From Falsiroseomonas bella (GTDB lineage: Bacteria > Pseudomonadota > Alphaproteobacteria > Acetobacterales > Acetobacteraceae), in NCBI RefSeq assembly GCF_003173615.1, contig NZ_QGNA01000001.1:1-64000 (forward strand): a DNA stretch of 64,000 nt. Direction: 5' to 3'. Positions 26,942-35,745 of this stretch are shown piece by piece. Every line of letters starts with the position of its first letter. Position 1 is the first letter of the stretch. The notes below the pieces were generated by a model. It was not told where the DNA came from, ran no database searches, and saw only the letters and a list, made by a program, of their open reading frames with translations. A program made the position numbers and the translations under genes.

Positions 26942-27861
26942 CACGCGCGCTCCCCGAACAGGCCCGTCGGGCGCAGCAGCAGAATGCCGATCAGCACGAC
27001 GAAGGCGGTCGCCGCGCGATACTCGGCGCCGACCAGCGGCACGGAGAGGCTTTCGGCAAGACCGACGATGTAGCCGCCGACGACCGCGCCGCGCACGCTG
27101 CCGATGCCGCCCAGGATCGCCGCGGCAAACAGCGGCAGCAGCAGCTCGAAGCCGAGGCCGGGGCGCACCTGCCCGACCACGCCGGCCAGCACGCCCGCGA
27201 CGGCGGCGAGCGCCGCGCCGATGACCCAGGTGGCCCGGATCACGCCTTCCACATCCACGCCGGCGACGCGCGCCAGCGCCGGGTTCTGCGCCGTGGCGCG
27301 CATCGCGCGGCCGAGCGTGGTGCGCGTCAGCAGTCCTTGCAGCGCGAGCATCAGCACCAGCGTCAGTCCGATCACCAGCATCTGGTCCGGCGTGATGCGC
27401 AGCCCGCCGAGGACATCGCGCGGCACCAGGCGGATCGCGATCTGGATCTCCCGCGTGTAGTATTCGGGCAACGTGCCGTAGAGGAACTGCACCAGGTTGC
27501 GCAGCGCGAGCGCCGCGCCGAAGCTCGCGATCACCAGCGTGATGGCATTGCCGCGCCGGAGGCGGCGGAACAGCAGCCAGTCCACGAGCAAGGCGAGAAC
27601 CGCCGTCAGCGCGGCGGCCAGGATCATCGCGACGATCAGCTGCCAGCCGAAGCTGAAGGGGCCGAGCGGCTCCATCACGCCCGCGCCCGTCGCTGCCAGC
27701 ACCACGGCAAGCGCGGAGACGGCGAGATAGGCGCCCCAGGTCATGAACTCGCCCTGGCCGAAATTGGCGAAGCGCAGGATGGAATAGGTCAGCGTGAGCC
27801 CCACCGCGCCGAGCGCGATCACGCTGCCAACGACAAGCCCATCGGCGATCAGCTGCAGCAT
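26941..27861 (-). CDS. livH: Branched-chain amino acid-type ABC permease LivH
   Basis: This 306-residue permease has the LivH opening (LIADGLVVGSVIALGAVGLT, then RFANFGQGEFMTWGAY) and the loop TTLGRAMRATAQNPALARVAG. The C-terminal GGIGSVRGAVVGGYIVGLAES is the conserved family region. It forms the membrane channel with LivM. The start shares one base with the livF stop. It lies inside the operon livG-livF-livH-livM on the minus strand. Confidence 0.93.
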   Translation of the reverse strand: MLQLIADGLVVGSVIALGAVGLTLTYSILRFANFGQGEFMTWGAYLAVSALAVVLAATGAGVMEPLGPFSFGWQLIVAMILAAALTAVLALLVDWLLFRRLRRGNAITLVIASFGAALALRNLVQFLYGTLPEYYTREIQIAIRLVPRDVLGGLRITPDQMLVIGLTLVLMLALQGLLTRTTLGRAMRATAQNPALARVAGVDVEGVIRATWVIGAALAAVAGVLAGVVGQVRPGLGFELLLPLFAAAILGGIGSVRGAVVGGYIVGLAESLSVPLVGAEYRAATAFVVLIGILLLRPTGLFGERA

Positions 27862-28577
27862 CAGGCGGCGTGCCCCAGATAGAGCGCGGCCATGCGCGGG
27901 TCGTCGGCAAGGTCGCGGGCGGCGCCTTCCAGGCGCTCGCGGCCCTCCACCAGCACCACCGCGCGGTCGGCGAGCGCCAGCGCGGCCTTCACGTTCTGCT
28001 CGACCAGCAGGATCGTCACCCCTGTGTCGCGCACCGCGCGCAGCCGCTCGAACACCACGCCGACCAGCTTGGGCGAGAGGCCGGCCGAGGGCTCGTCCAG
28101 CATCAGCACCGACGGCGAGGCGACCAGCGCGCGCGCCACCGCCAGCATCTGCCGCTGCCCGCCCGAGAGCCGGCCCGCCGGCAGCTTCCGCTGCCGGTCG
28201 AGATCGGGGAACAGGCTAAACATCTTCTCGAGGCTGCCGCGGCGCTGCCTTGCGATGAGGGCGGCCGCGAGTTGCAGGTTCTCGAGGACGGAAAGGTTGG
28301 CGAAGACATTCTCGGTCTGCGGCACGAAGCCCAGCCCCTCATGCACCATGCGATGCGCGGGCAGGCCGGTGATGTCGCGCCCCGCGAGCCGCACGCGCCC
28401 CGACCAGATCGGCACGAGCCCCGCGGCGGCCTTCACCAGCGTGGACTTGCCCGCGCCGTTCGGCCCGAGCAGCGCCACGATCTCGCCCGGCGCCACGCTG
28501 ACGGACGCGCCGCGCAGGATCGGCAGGCCGGGCTCGTACCCGCCTTCGATCGCGTCCAGTTCCAGTGCGGGCGTCAT
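27861..28577 (-). CDS. livF: Branched-chain amino acid-type ABC ATPase LivF
   Basis: The 238-residue ATPase has Walker A GPNGAGKST, Q-loop FVPQTENVFANLSV, signature LSGGQRQML, Walker B VLMLDEPSAGLSP and the H-loop position at LLVEQNVKAAL. LivF proteins have Glu-Gln in this place rather than His, so this is normal. It works with LivG as a heterodimer. The chosen ATG overlaps the livG stop by 4 bp. Confidence 0.93.
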   Translation of the reverse strand: MTPALELDAIEGGYEPGLPILRGASVSVAPGEIVALLGPNGAGKSTLVKAAAGLVPIWSGRVRLAGRDITGLPAHRMVHEGLGFVPQTENVFANLSVLENLQLAAALIARQRRGSLEKMFSLFPDLDRQRKLPAGRLSGGQRQMLAVARALVASPSVLMLDEPSAGLSPKLVGVVFERLRAVRDTGVTILLVEQNVKAALALADRAVVLVEGRERLEGAARDLADDPRMAALYLGHAA

Positions 28578-29329
28578 CCGAGATACGCCTCGACCACGCG
28601 CGGATCGCGCTTCACCTCCTCCGGCGAGCCTTCCAGCAGCAGCCTGCCCTGCGCCAGCACCATCACCGGGCGGCACAGCGTCATCACCAGGTCCATGTTG
28701 TGCTCGATGACGAGGAAGGTGATGCCACGCGCGTTCAGCGCCGCGATCTTTTCCATGATGATCGCGAGCAGCGGCGGCGCCACGCCGGCGCCGGGCTCGT
28801 CCAGCAGGATCAGCTTCGGCTCGGCGACCAGTACGCGCGCCAGTTCCAGCAGCTTGCGCTGCCCGCCCGACAGCACGCTGGCCGGCTGGCCGGCAAGCTT
28901 CGCGAGGCCCACGAAGTCCAGCCATTCCAGCGCACGCCCGCGGTTGCGGCGCTCCTCGGCCGCCACCGCGCCGGGGCTGAGCCAGTTCGCCCAGAAGCGC
29001 TCGCCGGGCTGGCCCTGCGGCGCGAGCATCACATTCTCCAGCACGGTCATCGCCGGGAAGGGGCGCGGGATCTGGAAGGTTCGGGCCAGGCCGCGGGCGA
29101 AGACCTCGTCCGGCCGGAGGCCGTCGATGCGCGCGCCGTCCAGCGTGATGCTGCCACGATCCGGCGCCAGGCTGGCGGCGATCAGGTTGAACAGCGTGGT
29201 CTTGCCGGCGCCGTTCGGGCCGATCAGCCCGGTGATGGTGCCGCGCGCGAGGGCGAAGGAGACGCCGTCCACCACGGGCGGCCCCCCGAATCCCTTCGTC
29301 ACGCCCTCGGCCACCAGCACGCGGCTCAT
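28574..29329 (-). CDS. livG: Branched-chain amino acid-type ABC ATPase LivG
   Basis: The 251-residue ATPase has Walker A GPNGAGKTT, Q-loop RTFQIPRPFPAMTVLENV, signature LSGGQRKLLELAR, Walker B LILLDEPGAGV and H-loop VIEHNMDLVM. The Q-loop wording and the long insert before the signature are typical of LivG. It is the first gene of the minus-strand liv operon. The matching periplasmic binding protein is not in this operon but may be the plus-strand gene at 31274. Confidence 0.93.
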   Translation of the reverse strand: MSRVLVAEGVTKGFGGPPVVDGVSFALARGTITGLIGPNGAGKTTLFNLIAASLAPDRGSITLDGARIDGLRPDEVFARGLARTFQIPRPFPAMTVLENVMLAPQGQPGERFWANWLSPGAVAAEERRNRGRALEWLDFVGLAKLAGQPASVLSGGQRKLLELARVLVAEPKLILLDEPGAGVAPPLLAIIMEKIAALNARGITFLVIEHNMDLVMTLCRPVMVLAQGRLLLEGSPEEVKRDPRVVEAYLG

Positions 29330-29435
29330 CCCCCGGTCTTGCGCGCGGAAAGGCCGTGCGCAGCGGCGGCCGTCAAGTCCCCCGCTTGCGCCGCCGCCCG
29401 GGCCGGACGAGATAGCCGCCAGCGGGGGAGCGGCG

Positions 29436-29771
29436 ATGGACGAGGACGGATTCGACCTCTGGGACCTCAGGGTCGAGGTGGTGGCGCCGCCGGGCGCGAA
29501 GCTCTGGTGCGGCGCCGAGCCGGGCGATTATTTCGAGCTGCGCGGGGAGATGCTGCATCTGCCGCCCGGCCAGGGTTTTTCGGTCTATTCGCTCGCGGCG
29601 GTGCTGCCCCTGCTGGCGGCGAAGCAGCGCCCGACCCACCCGTTGGACTGGATGACCTCTGACGCCGAGGTCGCCTGCCCCGACCCGAACTGCCCGAGCC
29701 GCCTCCGCATCACCCGCACGCAGCTGCGGCGCTTCAAGCGCTCCGACACCACGGCGACGCCCGCGCCATGA
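29436..29771 (+). CDS. TIGR04076-like small protein
   Basis: The 111-residue protein opens with LRVEVVAPPGAKLWCGAEPGDYFELRG and ends with a CPDPNCPSRLRI motif. This resembles the TIGR04076 family (a short chain with a GD-x-F/Y strand, a hydrophobic centre and a CPDP region). The function is unknown. Three Cys residues (one in KLWCG and two in CPDPNC) could bind metal. A GGGGGAG lies 6-8 nt before the ATG. The stop overlaps the aldo/keto reductase start by 4 bp, so the two are cotranslated. Confidence 0.65.
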   Translation: MDEDGFDLWDLRVEVVAPPGAKLWCGAEPGDYFELRGEMLHLPPGQGFSVYSLAAVLPLLAAKQRPTHPLDWMTSDAEVACPDPNCPSRLRITRTQLRRFKRSDTTATPAP

Positions 29772-30805
29772 CCGTCGAACGCTTCGAACTCGCCCCCGGC
29801 TACCGCATCTCCCGCCTGATCCGCGGCGGCTGGCAGCTTGCCGGCGGCCATGGCGCGATCGAGCGCGACCGCGCCATCGCGGACATGCGCGCCTTCCTCG
29901 ATGCCGGCATCACCACCTTCGACTGCGCCGACATCTACACCGGCGTCGAGGAGATGATCGGTGCCTTCCGCACCACGCTGCCGCAGGCCGACCGCGCGCT
30001 GCTGCAGGTGCACACGAAGTTCGTGCCCGACCTTTCGGCGCTCGCGACGCTCACACCCGACGACATCGAGCGGATCATCGACCGCTCGCTGCAACGCCTG
30101 AACGCCGACACGCTGGACCTGGTGCAGTTCCACTGGTGGGACTACGCGATACCGGGCTGGCTGGAGGCCGCGCAGCACCTGGCGCGGCTGAAGGAACGCG
30201 GCAAGATCCGCAACGTCGCCGGCACCAATTTCGACACCGCCCACAGCGCGGCGATGATCGCGGGCGGCGTCCCGCTGGTTTCGATGCAGGTGCAGTATTC
30301 GCTGCTGGACCGCCGCGTAGCGGGGCCGATGAGCGAGCTCTGCGCACGCAGTGGTATGCGCTTCCTCTGCTACGGCACCGTCGCCGGCGGTTTTCTGTCC
30401 TCGCGCTGGCTCGGGCAGAAGGCGCCGGCCGAGCCGCTGGCGAACCGCAGCCTCGTCAAATACGGGCTCATCATCGAGGAGTTCGGCGGCTGGGACGCCT
30501 TCCAGGCGCTGCTGCGGCTGCTGGACGGCATCGCACGCAAGCATGGCGTCTCCATCACCGCCGTCGCCACGCGCTGGGTGCTGGACCAGCCGCATGTCGC
30601 GGGCGCGATCGTCGGCGCGCGCTATGCCGAGCACCTGCCGGACAACCTCGCGGTCTTCCGCTTCGCGCTGGACGCCGCGGACCGCGCCGCCATCGGGGCG
30701 CTGCTCGCGCAGCATCCCGGCCCGCAGGGCGATTTCTACGCGCTGGAACGCGACCGCACCGGGCCGCATGGGCGCATCATGAAATACGAGCTCAACCGTG
30801 ACTGA
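29768..30805 (+). CDS. Aldo/keto reductase
   Basis: The 345-residue TIM-barrel NAD(P)H oxidoreductase shows catalytic Asp-Tyr in FDCADIYTGVEEMIG and Lys in VHTKFVPDL. The catalytic His position corresponds to LVQFHWWDY. The cofactor-binding C-terminal part reads VATRWVLDQPHVAGAIVGAR. It shares VQFHWWD, LLDRR and YGT..GGFLS with the aldo/keto reductase domain encoded at 32684, so the two are paralogues. The substrate is unknown. It overlaps the TIGR04076-like gene upstream and the NTF2-like gene downstream. Confidence 0.88.
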   Translation: MTVERFELAPGYRISRLIRGGWQLAGGHGAIERDRAIADMRAFLDAGITTFDCADIYTGVEEMIGAFRTTLPQADRALLQVHTKFVPDLSALATLTPDDIERIIDRSLQRLNADTLDLVQFHWWDYAIPGWLEAAQHLARLKERGKIRNVAGTNFDTAHSAAMIAGGVPLVSMQVQYSLLDRRVAGPMSELCARSGMRFLCYGTVAGGFLSSRWLGQKAPAEPLANRSLVKYGLIIEEFGGWDAFQALLRLLDGIARKHGVSITAVATRWVLDQPHVAGAIVGARYAEHLPDNLAVFRFALDAADRAAIGALLAQHPGPQGDFYALERDRTGPHGRIMKYELNRD

Positions 30806-31202
30806 CGCGGAACGCTGCGCGGAGGAGATCCGCGACCTGCACCGCGTCTTCGAGAAAACGCTTGGCGCGCCCGGCGCCGAGGACGGTGGTCGCTACGAAG
30901 CGGCCTTCGCGCCCGGCTTCGCCATGGTGATGCCGAACGGCCACCGGCTGGACCGCGCCGAGGTGCTGGGCTTCCTGCGCCAGGCGCGCGGCAGCCGCGG
31001 CCCGGGCTTCCGCATCGCCATCGAGGATGTGGCGGTGCTGCACGCCGCGCCGCCGCTGATGCTGATGCACTACATCGAGCGGCAATGGCTTCCGGGCGGC
31101 ATCGAGACCGCCCGCCGCGCCGCCGCCCTGTTCCGGGTGGAACCCGCCGGCCCGCGCTGGCTGTTCGTGCAGGAGACGTGGGTAAGCCCGCCCCCGGCCT
31201 GA
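30798..31202 (+). CDS. NTF2-like (DUF4440-type) protein
   Basis: The 134-residue protein starts with a long helix (AERCAEEIRDLHRVFEKTL). It then has a beta-rich half with FAMVMPNGHRLDRAEVLGFLRQ and a final RWLFVQETWVSP, in keeping with the NTF2/SnoaL-like fold. Such folds bind small ligands or act as small isomerases/hydratases; no catalytic set is obvious. The GTG start lies inside the end of the aldo/keto reductase gene (8-bp overlap), so they form one operon. Confidence 0.6.
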   Translation: MTDAERCAEEIRDLHRVFEKTLGAPGAEDGGRYEAAFAPGFAMVMPNGHRLDRAEVLGFLRQARGSRGPGFRIAIEDVAVLHAAPPLMLMHYIERQWLPGGIETARRAAALFRVEPAGPRWLFVQETWVSPPPA

Positions 31203-31273
31203 ACCCCCGTTTACAAGCGCCGGGCGCAGGGCGAGATTGCCTGAAATCCATCTGTGGATCGGGAGCGAACTTC

Positions 31274-32548
31274 ATGTCCATCACCCGCCGCGCCACGCTC
31301 GGCGCCGGCCTCGGCATCCTGGCGGCGCCTGCCCTCGCGCAGGGCGCCACCCACACCGTCGGCATGGTGGTCTCGCTGACCGGCCCCGCGGGCCGCTTCG
31401 GCCAGGCCGCGGCGAAGTCGGTGGAACTCGCCTTCAACACGCTGAACGAGGCGGCCGGCAGCGCCGGCATCGCGGGCGGGCGCCTCGCCTTCGACCTGCG
31501 CGACGCGCAGTCCCAGGGCAGCGTCGCGGTGGACCAGGCGCGCCAGCTGGTGGACCTGCGGCGCGTGCCGGCGATCATCGGCGGCATCATCAGCTCCGTC
31601 TCGATCCCGATCGTGACGAGCGTGACGGGCCCCGCGGGCGTGGTGCAGATCAGCCCGGCCTCCTCCTCGCCGACGCTGACGCGCATGGCGGTGGAGGGGC
31701 AGACGCGCGGCTGGTTCTTCCGCACCATCACCTCCGACGCGCTGCAGGGCACGGCGGCGGCGAAGTACGCGATGGACCAGGGGCTGCGGCGCCTCGCGAT
31801 CATCCACGTCAACAACGATTTCGGCGTGAACATGGTGAACGAATTCCGCCGCGCCTATGTCGCGCTGGGCGGGCAGATCACCTCCACCACGCCCTACAAC
31901 CAGGGCCAGGCGAGCTACGCGCCGGAAGTGACGCGTGCGCTGGCCGGCGATCCGCCCGCGCTCTACCTCGTTTCCTATCCGGGCGACGGCACCACCATCG
32001 CGCGCACCTGGATCCAGCAGGGCGGCACGCCGACCTTCCTGCTGAACGACGGAATGAACAGCGCGGACTTCATCCGCGATGTCGGCCCGCGCTTCCTGAA
32101 CAACGCCTTCGGCACCTCCTCCGGCACGGTGACGACGCCCTCCACCGAATTCTTCGGCCGCGCCTATCCGCCGATGTCGGGCGGCTTCGGCGCCGGCGCG
32201 CCGGCGGCCGACCGCGCCTTCGATGCGGCGGCGATCCTCGGCCTGGCGGTGGCGAAGGCCGGCCGCTTCGAAGCCGCGCCGATCCGCGACGCCATCCGCG
32301 AGGTGACGGGCGCCGAGGGCGAGGTGGTGCATGCCAGCCCCGAGGGATTCCGGCGGGCCCTCGAACTGCTGCGCAGCGGTCAGAAAATCCGCTATGTCGG
32401 CGTGATCGGCCCGGTGACCTTCGACCAGAACGGCGACATCACCGGCCCCTTCCGCAAGTGGCGCATCCAGAACGGCGAGATCACCACCGTCGGCCAGATG
32501 ACGACCGAGGAAGTGCAGGCGGTACAGCGGCAGTTGCCGCCCAGATAG
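31274..32548 (+). CDS. Branched-chain amino acid-type ABC substrate-binding protein
   Basis: This 424-residue type I periplasmic binding protein (LivK/HAAT family) has a twin-Arg leader (TRRATLGAGLGILAAPALA, then QGA). The mature chain begins HTVGMVVSLTGPAGRFGQ and contains VPAIIGGIISSVSIPI, ISPASSSPTLT and AIIHVNNDFGVNMV. The C-terminal QNGDITGPFRKWRIQNGE is usual for this family. A GGGAGCG precedes the ATG. It is probably the receptor for the divergently oriented liv operon about 2 kb away. The 135 bp after it are GC hairpins without a gene. Confidence 0.87.
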   Translation: MSITRRATLGAGLGILAAPALAQGATHTVGMVVSLTGPAGRFGQAAAKSVELAFNTLNEAAGSAGIAGGRLAFDLRDAQSQGSVAVDQARQLVDLRRVPAIIGGIISSVSIPIVTSVTGPAGVVQISPASSSPTLTRMAVEGQTRGWFFRTITSDALQGTAAAKYAMDQGLRRLAIIHVNNDFGVNMVNEFRRAYVALGGQITSTTPYNQGQASYAPEVTRALAGDPPALYLVSYPGDGTTIARTWIQQGGTPTFLLNDGMNSADFIRDVGPRFLNNAFGTSSGTVTTPSTEFFGRAYPPMSGGFGAGAPAADRAFDAAAILGLAVAKAGRFEAAPIRDAIREVTGAEGEVVHASPEGFRRALELLRSGQKIRYVGVIGPVTFDQNGDITGPFRKWRIQNGEITTVGQMTTEEVQAVQRQLPPR

Positions 32549-32683
32549 CATGCCCTCAATCGCCGGGCGCCGGCTCCGCCGGCTTGGCTTGCGCGCAGGC
32601 GACTGTCGCGCCCGGCGTCACTGTTGGTTTGTGCGCGGCGGCCATTCGGCCGCTCGGCGCGCTCAGCGCGCCGCCAGCACTGA

Positions 32684-34150
32684 ATGGGTGACGTCGTGAC
32701 CATTCCCTCTCGCCCGCCTCGCACCCTCCTCGCCCCCGGCCTCGACAGCAGCCGCATCGTCACCGGCCTCTGGCAGGTCGCGGACCAGGAACGCGAGGGA
32801 CGCAGCCTCGATCACGCGGCGGCCGCGGCGACGCTCGCGGAATACGCCGCGGCCGGCTTCGACAGCTTCGACATGGCCGACCACTACGGCGGCGCCGAGG
32901 ACATCGCCGGCCTGTTCCGCCGGCAGGGCGGACAGGCCGCGCTCTTCACCAAGTGGGTGCCCACCCCCGGCCCGATGACCAGCGAGGTCGTGCGCGAAGG
33001 TGTCGGCCGCAGCCTGGAACGGCTTGGCGGCGCGCCGGACCTGATGCAGTTCCACTGGTGGACCTTCAAGCACCCCGCCTGGCTCGATGCACTAAAGCAG
33101 ATGGCGGCGATGCGCGCGGAAGGCACGCTGAAGCATCTCGGCGTGACGAATTTCGACACCGACCATCTGCGCGTCGCGGTGAAGAACGGCATCCCGATCG
33201 CGACCAACCAGCTCTCCTTCTCGCTGCTCGATCGTCGCGCTGCGGGCGAGATGTCCGCCTTCTGCGTGGCGAACGGCGTGAAGATCCTCGCCTACGGCAC
33301 GCTCGGCGGCGGCTTCCTCTCGGAGCGCTGGGTGGGGCGCGAGGAGCCGGCCGAGTCCGACATCGGCGACTGGTCGAAGATGAAATACCGCCGCTTCATA
33401 GGCGCGATGGGCGGCTGGGGCGTGTTCCAGCGTCTGATGCGCGAGTTGCAGGCGATTGCGCGGCGCCACGGCGTCTCCGTCTCCAATGTCGCGACGCGCT
33501 GGGTGCTGCAGCATCCGGCCGTGGGCGCGGTGATCGTCGGCGCGCGGCTGACGGAATCGGAGCATCGCGCGGACAACCTCCGCCTCTTCTCCTTCGCGCT
33601 GGATGCGGAGGACCAGGCGCGGATCGACAGCGCGCTCGTCGGCAGCACGCCGATCCCCGGCGATTGCGGCGACGAATACCGCAAGCCGCCCTACCTGACC
33701 GCGGCGGGCGACCTCAGCCACCACCTGGAAAGCCTGCCGAGGATCTATGGCGCGACGGAGTTCCGCCCCGGCCGCTTCCGGGTCGATTCCGGGAGCGTCT
33801 GGGAAGGGCTTTGCGGCTATTCGCGCGCGGTGCGCGTGGGCAAGCGCATCCTGGTCAGCGGCACCACGGCCACGCACACGGATGGTTCCGTCGTCTGCCC
33901 CGGCGATCCCGGCGGCCAGGCGGTCTACATCCTCGACAAGATCGCCGCCGCGATCGAGGCGCTGGGCGGCACGCTGGACGACGTCGTGCAGACCCGCATC
34001 TGGCTGCGCGACGCGAATGACTGGGAAGCCGTCGGCCGCGTCCACGGCCGCGCCTTCGCCGCGGCGCGGCCGGCGAACACGCTGGTCGAGGTGGGTCGGC
34101 TGGTCGGGCCATACCTCGTTGAGATCGAGGCTGAGGCGCTGGTGGATTGA
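32684..34150 (+). CDS. Aldo/keto reductase fused to a RidA-family domain
   Basis: The 488-residue two-domain protein has an N-terminal aldo/keto reductase barrel (about 1-345). FDMADHYGGAEDIAG contains the Asp and Tyr, FTKWVP the Lys, and LMQFHWWTFKHP the His. After a short linker comes a RidA/YjgF-like domain (about 360-488) with YSRAVRVGKRILVSGTTA, GGQAVYILDKIAAAIEALGG and ANTLVEVGRLVGPYLVEIEA. The Arg of the RidA enamine site could be that in QTRIWLRD. RidA proteins hydrolyse reactive enamines/imines, so the fusion suggests reduction and deamination in one path; this is inference. It lies directly before the integrated element. Confidence 0.85.
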   Translation: MGDVVTIPSRPPRTLLAPGLDSSRIVTGLWQVADQEREGRSLDHAAAAATLAEYAAAGFDSFDMADHYGGAEDIAGLFRRQGGQAALFTKWVPTPGPMTSEVVREGVGRSLERLGGAPDLMQFHWWTFKHPAWLDALKQMAAMRAEGTLKHLGVTNFDTDHLRVAVKNGIPIATNQLSFSLLDRRAAGEMSAFCVANGVKILAYGTLGGGFLSERWVGREEPAESDIGDWSKMKYRRFIGAMGGWGVFQRLMRELQAIARRHGVSVSNVATRWVLQHPAVGAVIVGARLTESEHRADNLRLFSFALDAEDQARIDSALVGSTPIPGDCGDEYRKPPYLTAAGDLSHHLESLPRIYGATEFRPGRFRVDSGSVWEGLCGYSRAVRVGKRILVSGTTATHTDGSVVCPGDPGGQAVYILDKIAAAIEALGGTLDDVVQTRIWLRDANDWEAVGRVHGRAFAAARPANTLVEVGRLVGPYLVEIEAEALVD

Positions 34151-34162
34151 CCCGGCGGAAGA

Positions 34163-34217
34163 GATGGTAGCGGCGAGCGGACTTGAACCGCTGACCCCGG
34201 CATTATGAGTGCCGTGC
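34163..34217. repeat. attL: 55-bp copy of the tRNA-Met 3' part
   Basis: The copy is identical to 46449-46503 and corresponds to tRNA nucleotides 25-77 plus two flanking bases. The sequence diverges right after GCCGTGC, so the 5' half of a tRNA is missing and this copy cannot make a tRNA. It marks the left boundary of the element, 12 bp after the aldo/keto reductase-RidA stop. Confidence 0.9.
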
Positions 34218-34343
34218 AGGGCTGATCCGCCGGACCTTGCGCATCCTGGCCGAGAGCCCCGAGAGCCCCGGAAATCCCCGGTTTTCCTCGCCTTTTGGCG
34301 TTCCGCATCTTTCCGCACATTTCCGCTTGCTTCCGCAGGCTGC

Positions 34344-34392
34344 GTCCGGTCAATGTCCGGTCAGACCGGACCACGGCATTCGCGTCCGGTCA
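34344..34392. repeat. Left arm-type integrase sites (GTCCGGTCA)
   Basis: Three direct copies of GTCCGGTCA occur at 34344-34352, 34355-34363 and 34384-34392, with an imperfect inverted copy (AGACCGGAC) near 34363-34371. Four more copies occur at the opposite end of the element. Repeats of this kind, located between attL and the integrase start, are what the N-terminal domain of tyrosine integrases binds. The rest of the interval 34218-34416 has no gene. Confidence 0.75.
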
Positions 34393-34416
34393 GGGACAGC
34401 AGCGAAGGACGGGACG

Positions 34417-35739
34417 ATGCAGGTGCTTCGGGAAGGGCCGGTGAAGATCACGAAGCCGACGATCGAGGCGGCTTGGAAGCGGCGGGCGAAGGGGCTGCGC
34501 ATCGTCATTGCCGACCTCGAGCGCCGCGGCCTGGCGCTGGTGGTGAACCCCACCGGCATGACCTGGCGGTATGACTACAAGCCGCGCGGCGTGGACCCGA
34601 CCACCGGCAAGCGGTTCCCGAGCCAGTCCGTGACGATTGGCAATGAGAAGACGCACTCGCCGGAAGAGGCGCGCGACGCCGCGAACCGGCTCAGGGGGCA
34701 GGCTCAGACCGGGGAGGACCCCGCCAAGGCGCGAAAGGCCGCGATCACCGCCGCAGCAGAGAAGCGCAGCCGGACGATTGACCGGCTGGTGGAGGACTAC
34801 GCCAAGGCACTCCCGAAGCGCCCGAAGCTGCGCGGCAGCGGCAAGGCCTCAGCGGACTACGTGGCGCGGGAGATTGGCCGCGTGAGGGCCGCGGTCGCCG
34901 ACATGAAGGCCTCCGGCCGCCCGGTGGCAGACATCACCGACCGCGACATCCGCACGCTCCTGCGCGCGACCGCGGAGCAGCCTGGCGCGGCCCGACACCG
35001 CTTCGGCGCGCTGTCCCGGTTCTTCGACTGGTGCCGGGATGAACGGCTGATCCCGACGAACCCATGCCTTGCGATCGGCAAGGAGAAGCGCCCGAAGCCC
35101 ATTCCCGCGCGCCAGCACTTCCTGAGGCCTGCCGAGCTCGCCGCACTGTGGAACGCGATCGGCGAGGCCGAGGGGCTCGAGGACGTGCACCGCGACTTCG
35201 CGCGGTTCCTCATTGCGGTTCCCTGCCGGCGGAATGAGGCCGCAACGCTCGATTGGGCGCATGTGGACCTGGCCGGCGCAGAGTGGACGCAGCCCGGCGC
35301 CCTCACGAAGAACGGCGACCCGCACCGGCTGCACTTGCATCCGCTCGCGCTCGAAATCCTGTGCAGGCGCCACGCCGATGCCGACGAGCCCGCGGCCGGC
35401 CTGGTCTTCCCCTCGCCCTCCGCCCGGCGCGCTTTGACCACCTTCAGCGACTTGAAGCTCGCGATCGAGAAGAAGGCGGGGCGCGACGACTGGCGCTTCC
35501 ACGACTTCCGGCGATCCTTCGCGACCGCACTCGGCGAGGCCGGCTTCGCTGAGCCGGTGGTTGATGCCGTGCTGAACCATCGGCAGGCCGCGACGCGGGG
35601 CGGCGTGCTCGGGGTCTATCAGCGCGCGACCCGGTGGCCTGAGCAGGTGCGGGCGATGCAGGCATGGGGCGACATGCTGGCCGCGGCACTGGAAGGCCGC
35701 GAGGCCGGCGCGCAGGTGGTGCGCCTGGCGGTCGCCTAG
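34417..35739 (+). CDS. int: Tyrosine-type site-specific integrase
   Basis: The 440-residue integrase catalyses integration and excision at tRNA-Met. The N-terminal part (about 1-100) is a DUF4102/arm-binding-like region with VVNPTGMTWRYDYKPRG. A SAM-like core-binding domain follows at about 125-225. The catalytic domain has Arg271/Arg272 in VPCRRNEAATLDW, His362-x-x-Arg365 in HDFRR, His388 in LNHRQ and the nucleophile Tyr401 in GVYQRATRW. All needed residues are present, so it may be active. The ATG at 34417 follows AAGGACGGG; the open frame further upstream overlaps the arm sites and is not used. Confidence 0.93.
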   Translation: MQVLREGPVKITKPTIEAAWKRRAKGLRIVIADLERRGLALVVNPTGMTWRYDYKPRGVDPTTGKRFPSQSVTIGNEKTHSPEEARDAANRLRGQAQTGEDPAKARKAAITAAAEKRSRTIDRLVEDYAKALPKRPKLRGSGKASADYVAREIGRVRAAVADMKASGRPVADITDRDIRTLLRATAEQPGAARHRFGALSRFFDWCRDERLIPTNPCLAIGKEKRPKPIPARQHFLRPAELAALWNAIGEAEGLEDVHRDFARFLIAVPCRRNEAATLDWAHVDLAGAEWTQPGALTKNGDPHRLHLHPLALEILCRRHADADEPAAGLVFPSPSARRALTTFSDLKLAIEKKAGRDDWRFHDFRRSFATALGEAGFAEPVVDAVLNHRQAATRGGVLGVYQRATRWPEQVRAMQAWGDMLAAALEGREAGAQVVRLAVA

Positions 35740-35745
35740 CCGCGC

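Noticed and set aside
27870-29435. A long plus-strand extension upstream of the TIGR04076-like gene
   Set aside because: It is antisense to livF and livG; only the last 112 codons, from the ATG at 29436 with its own ribosome site, look real.
34163-34217. A second tRNA-Met gene
   Set aside because: Only nucleotides 25-77 are present; the acceptor 5' strand and D-arm are missing. It is the attL copy.
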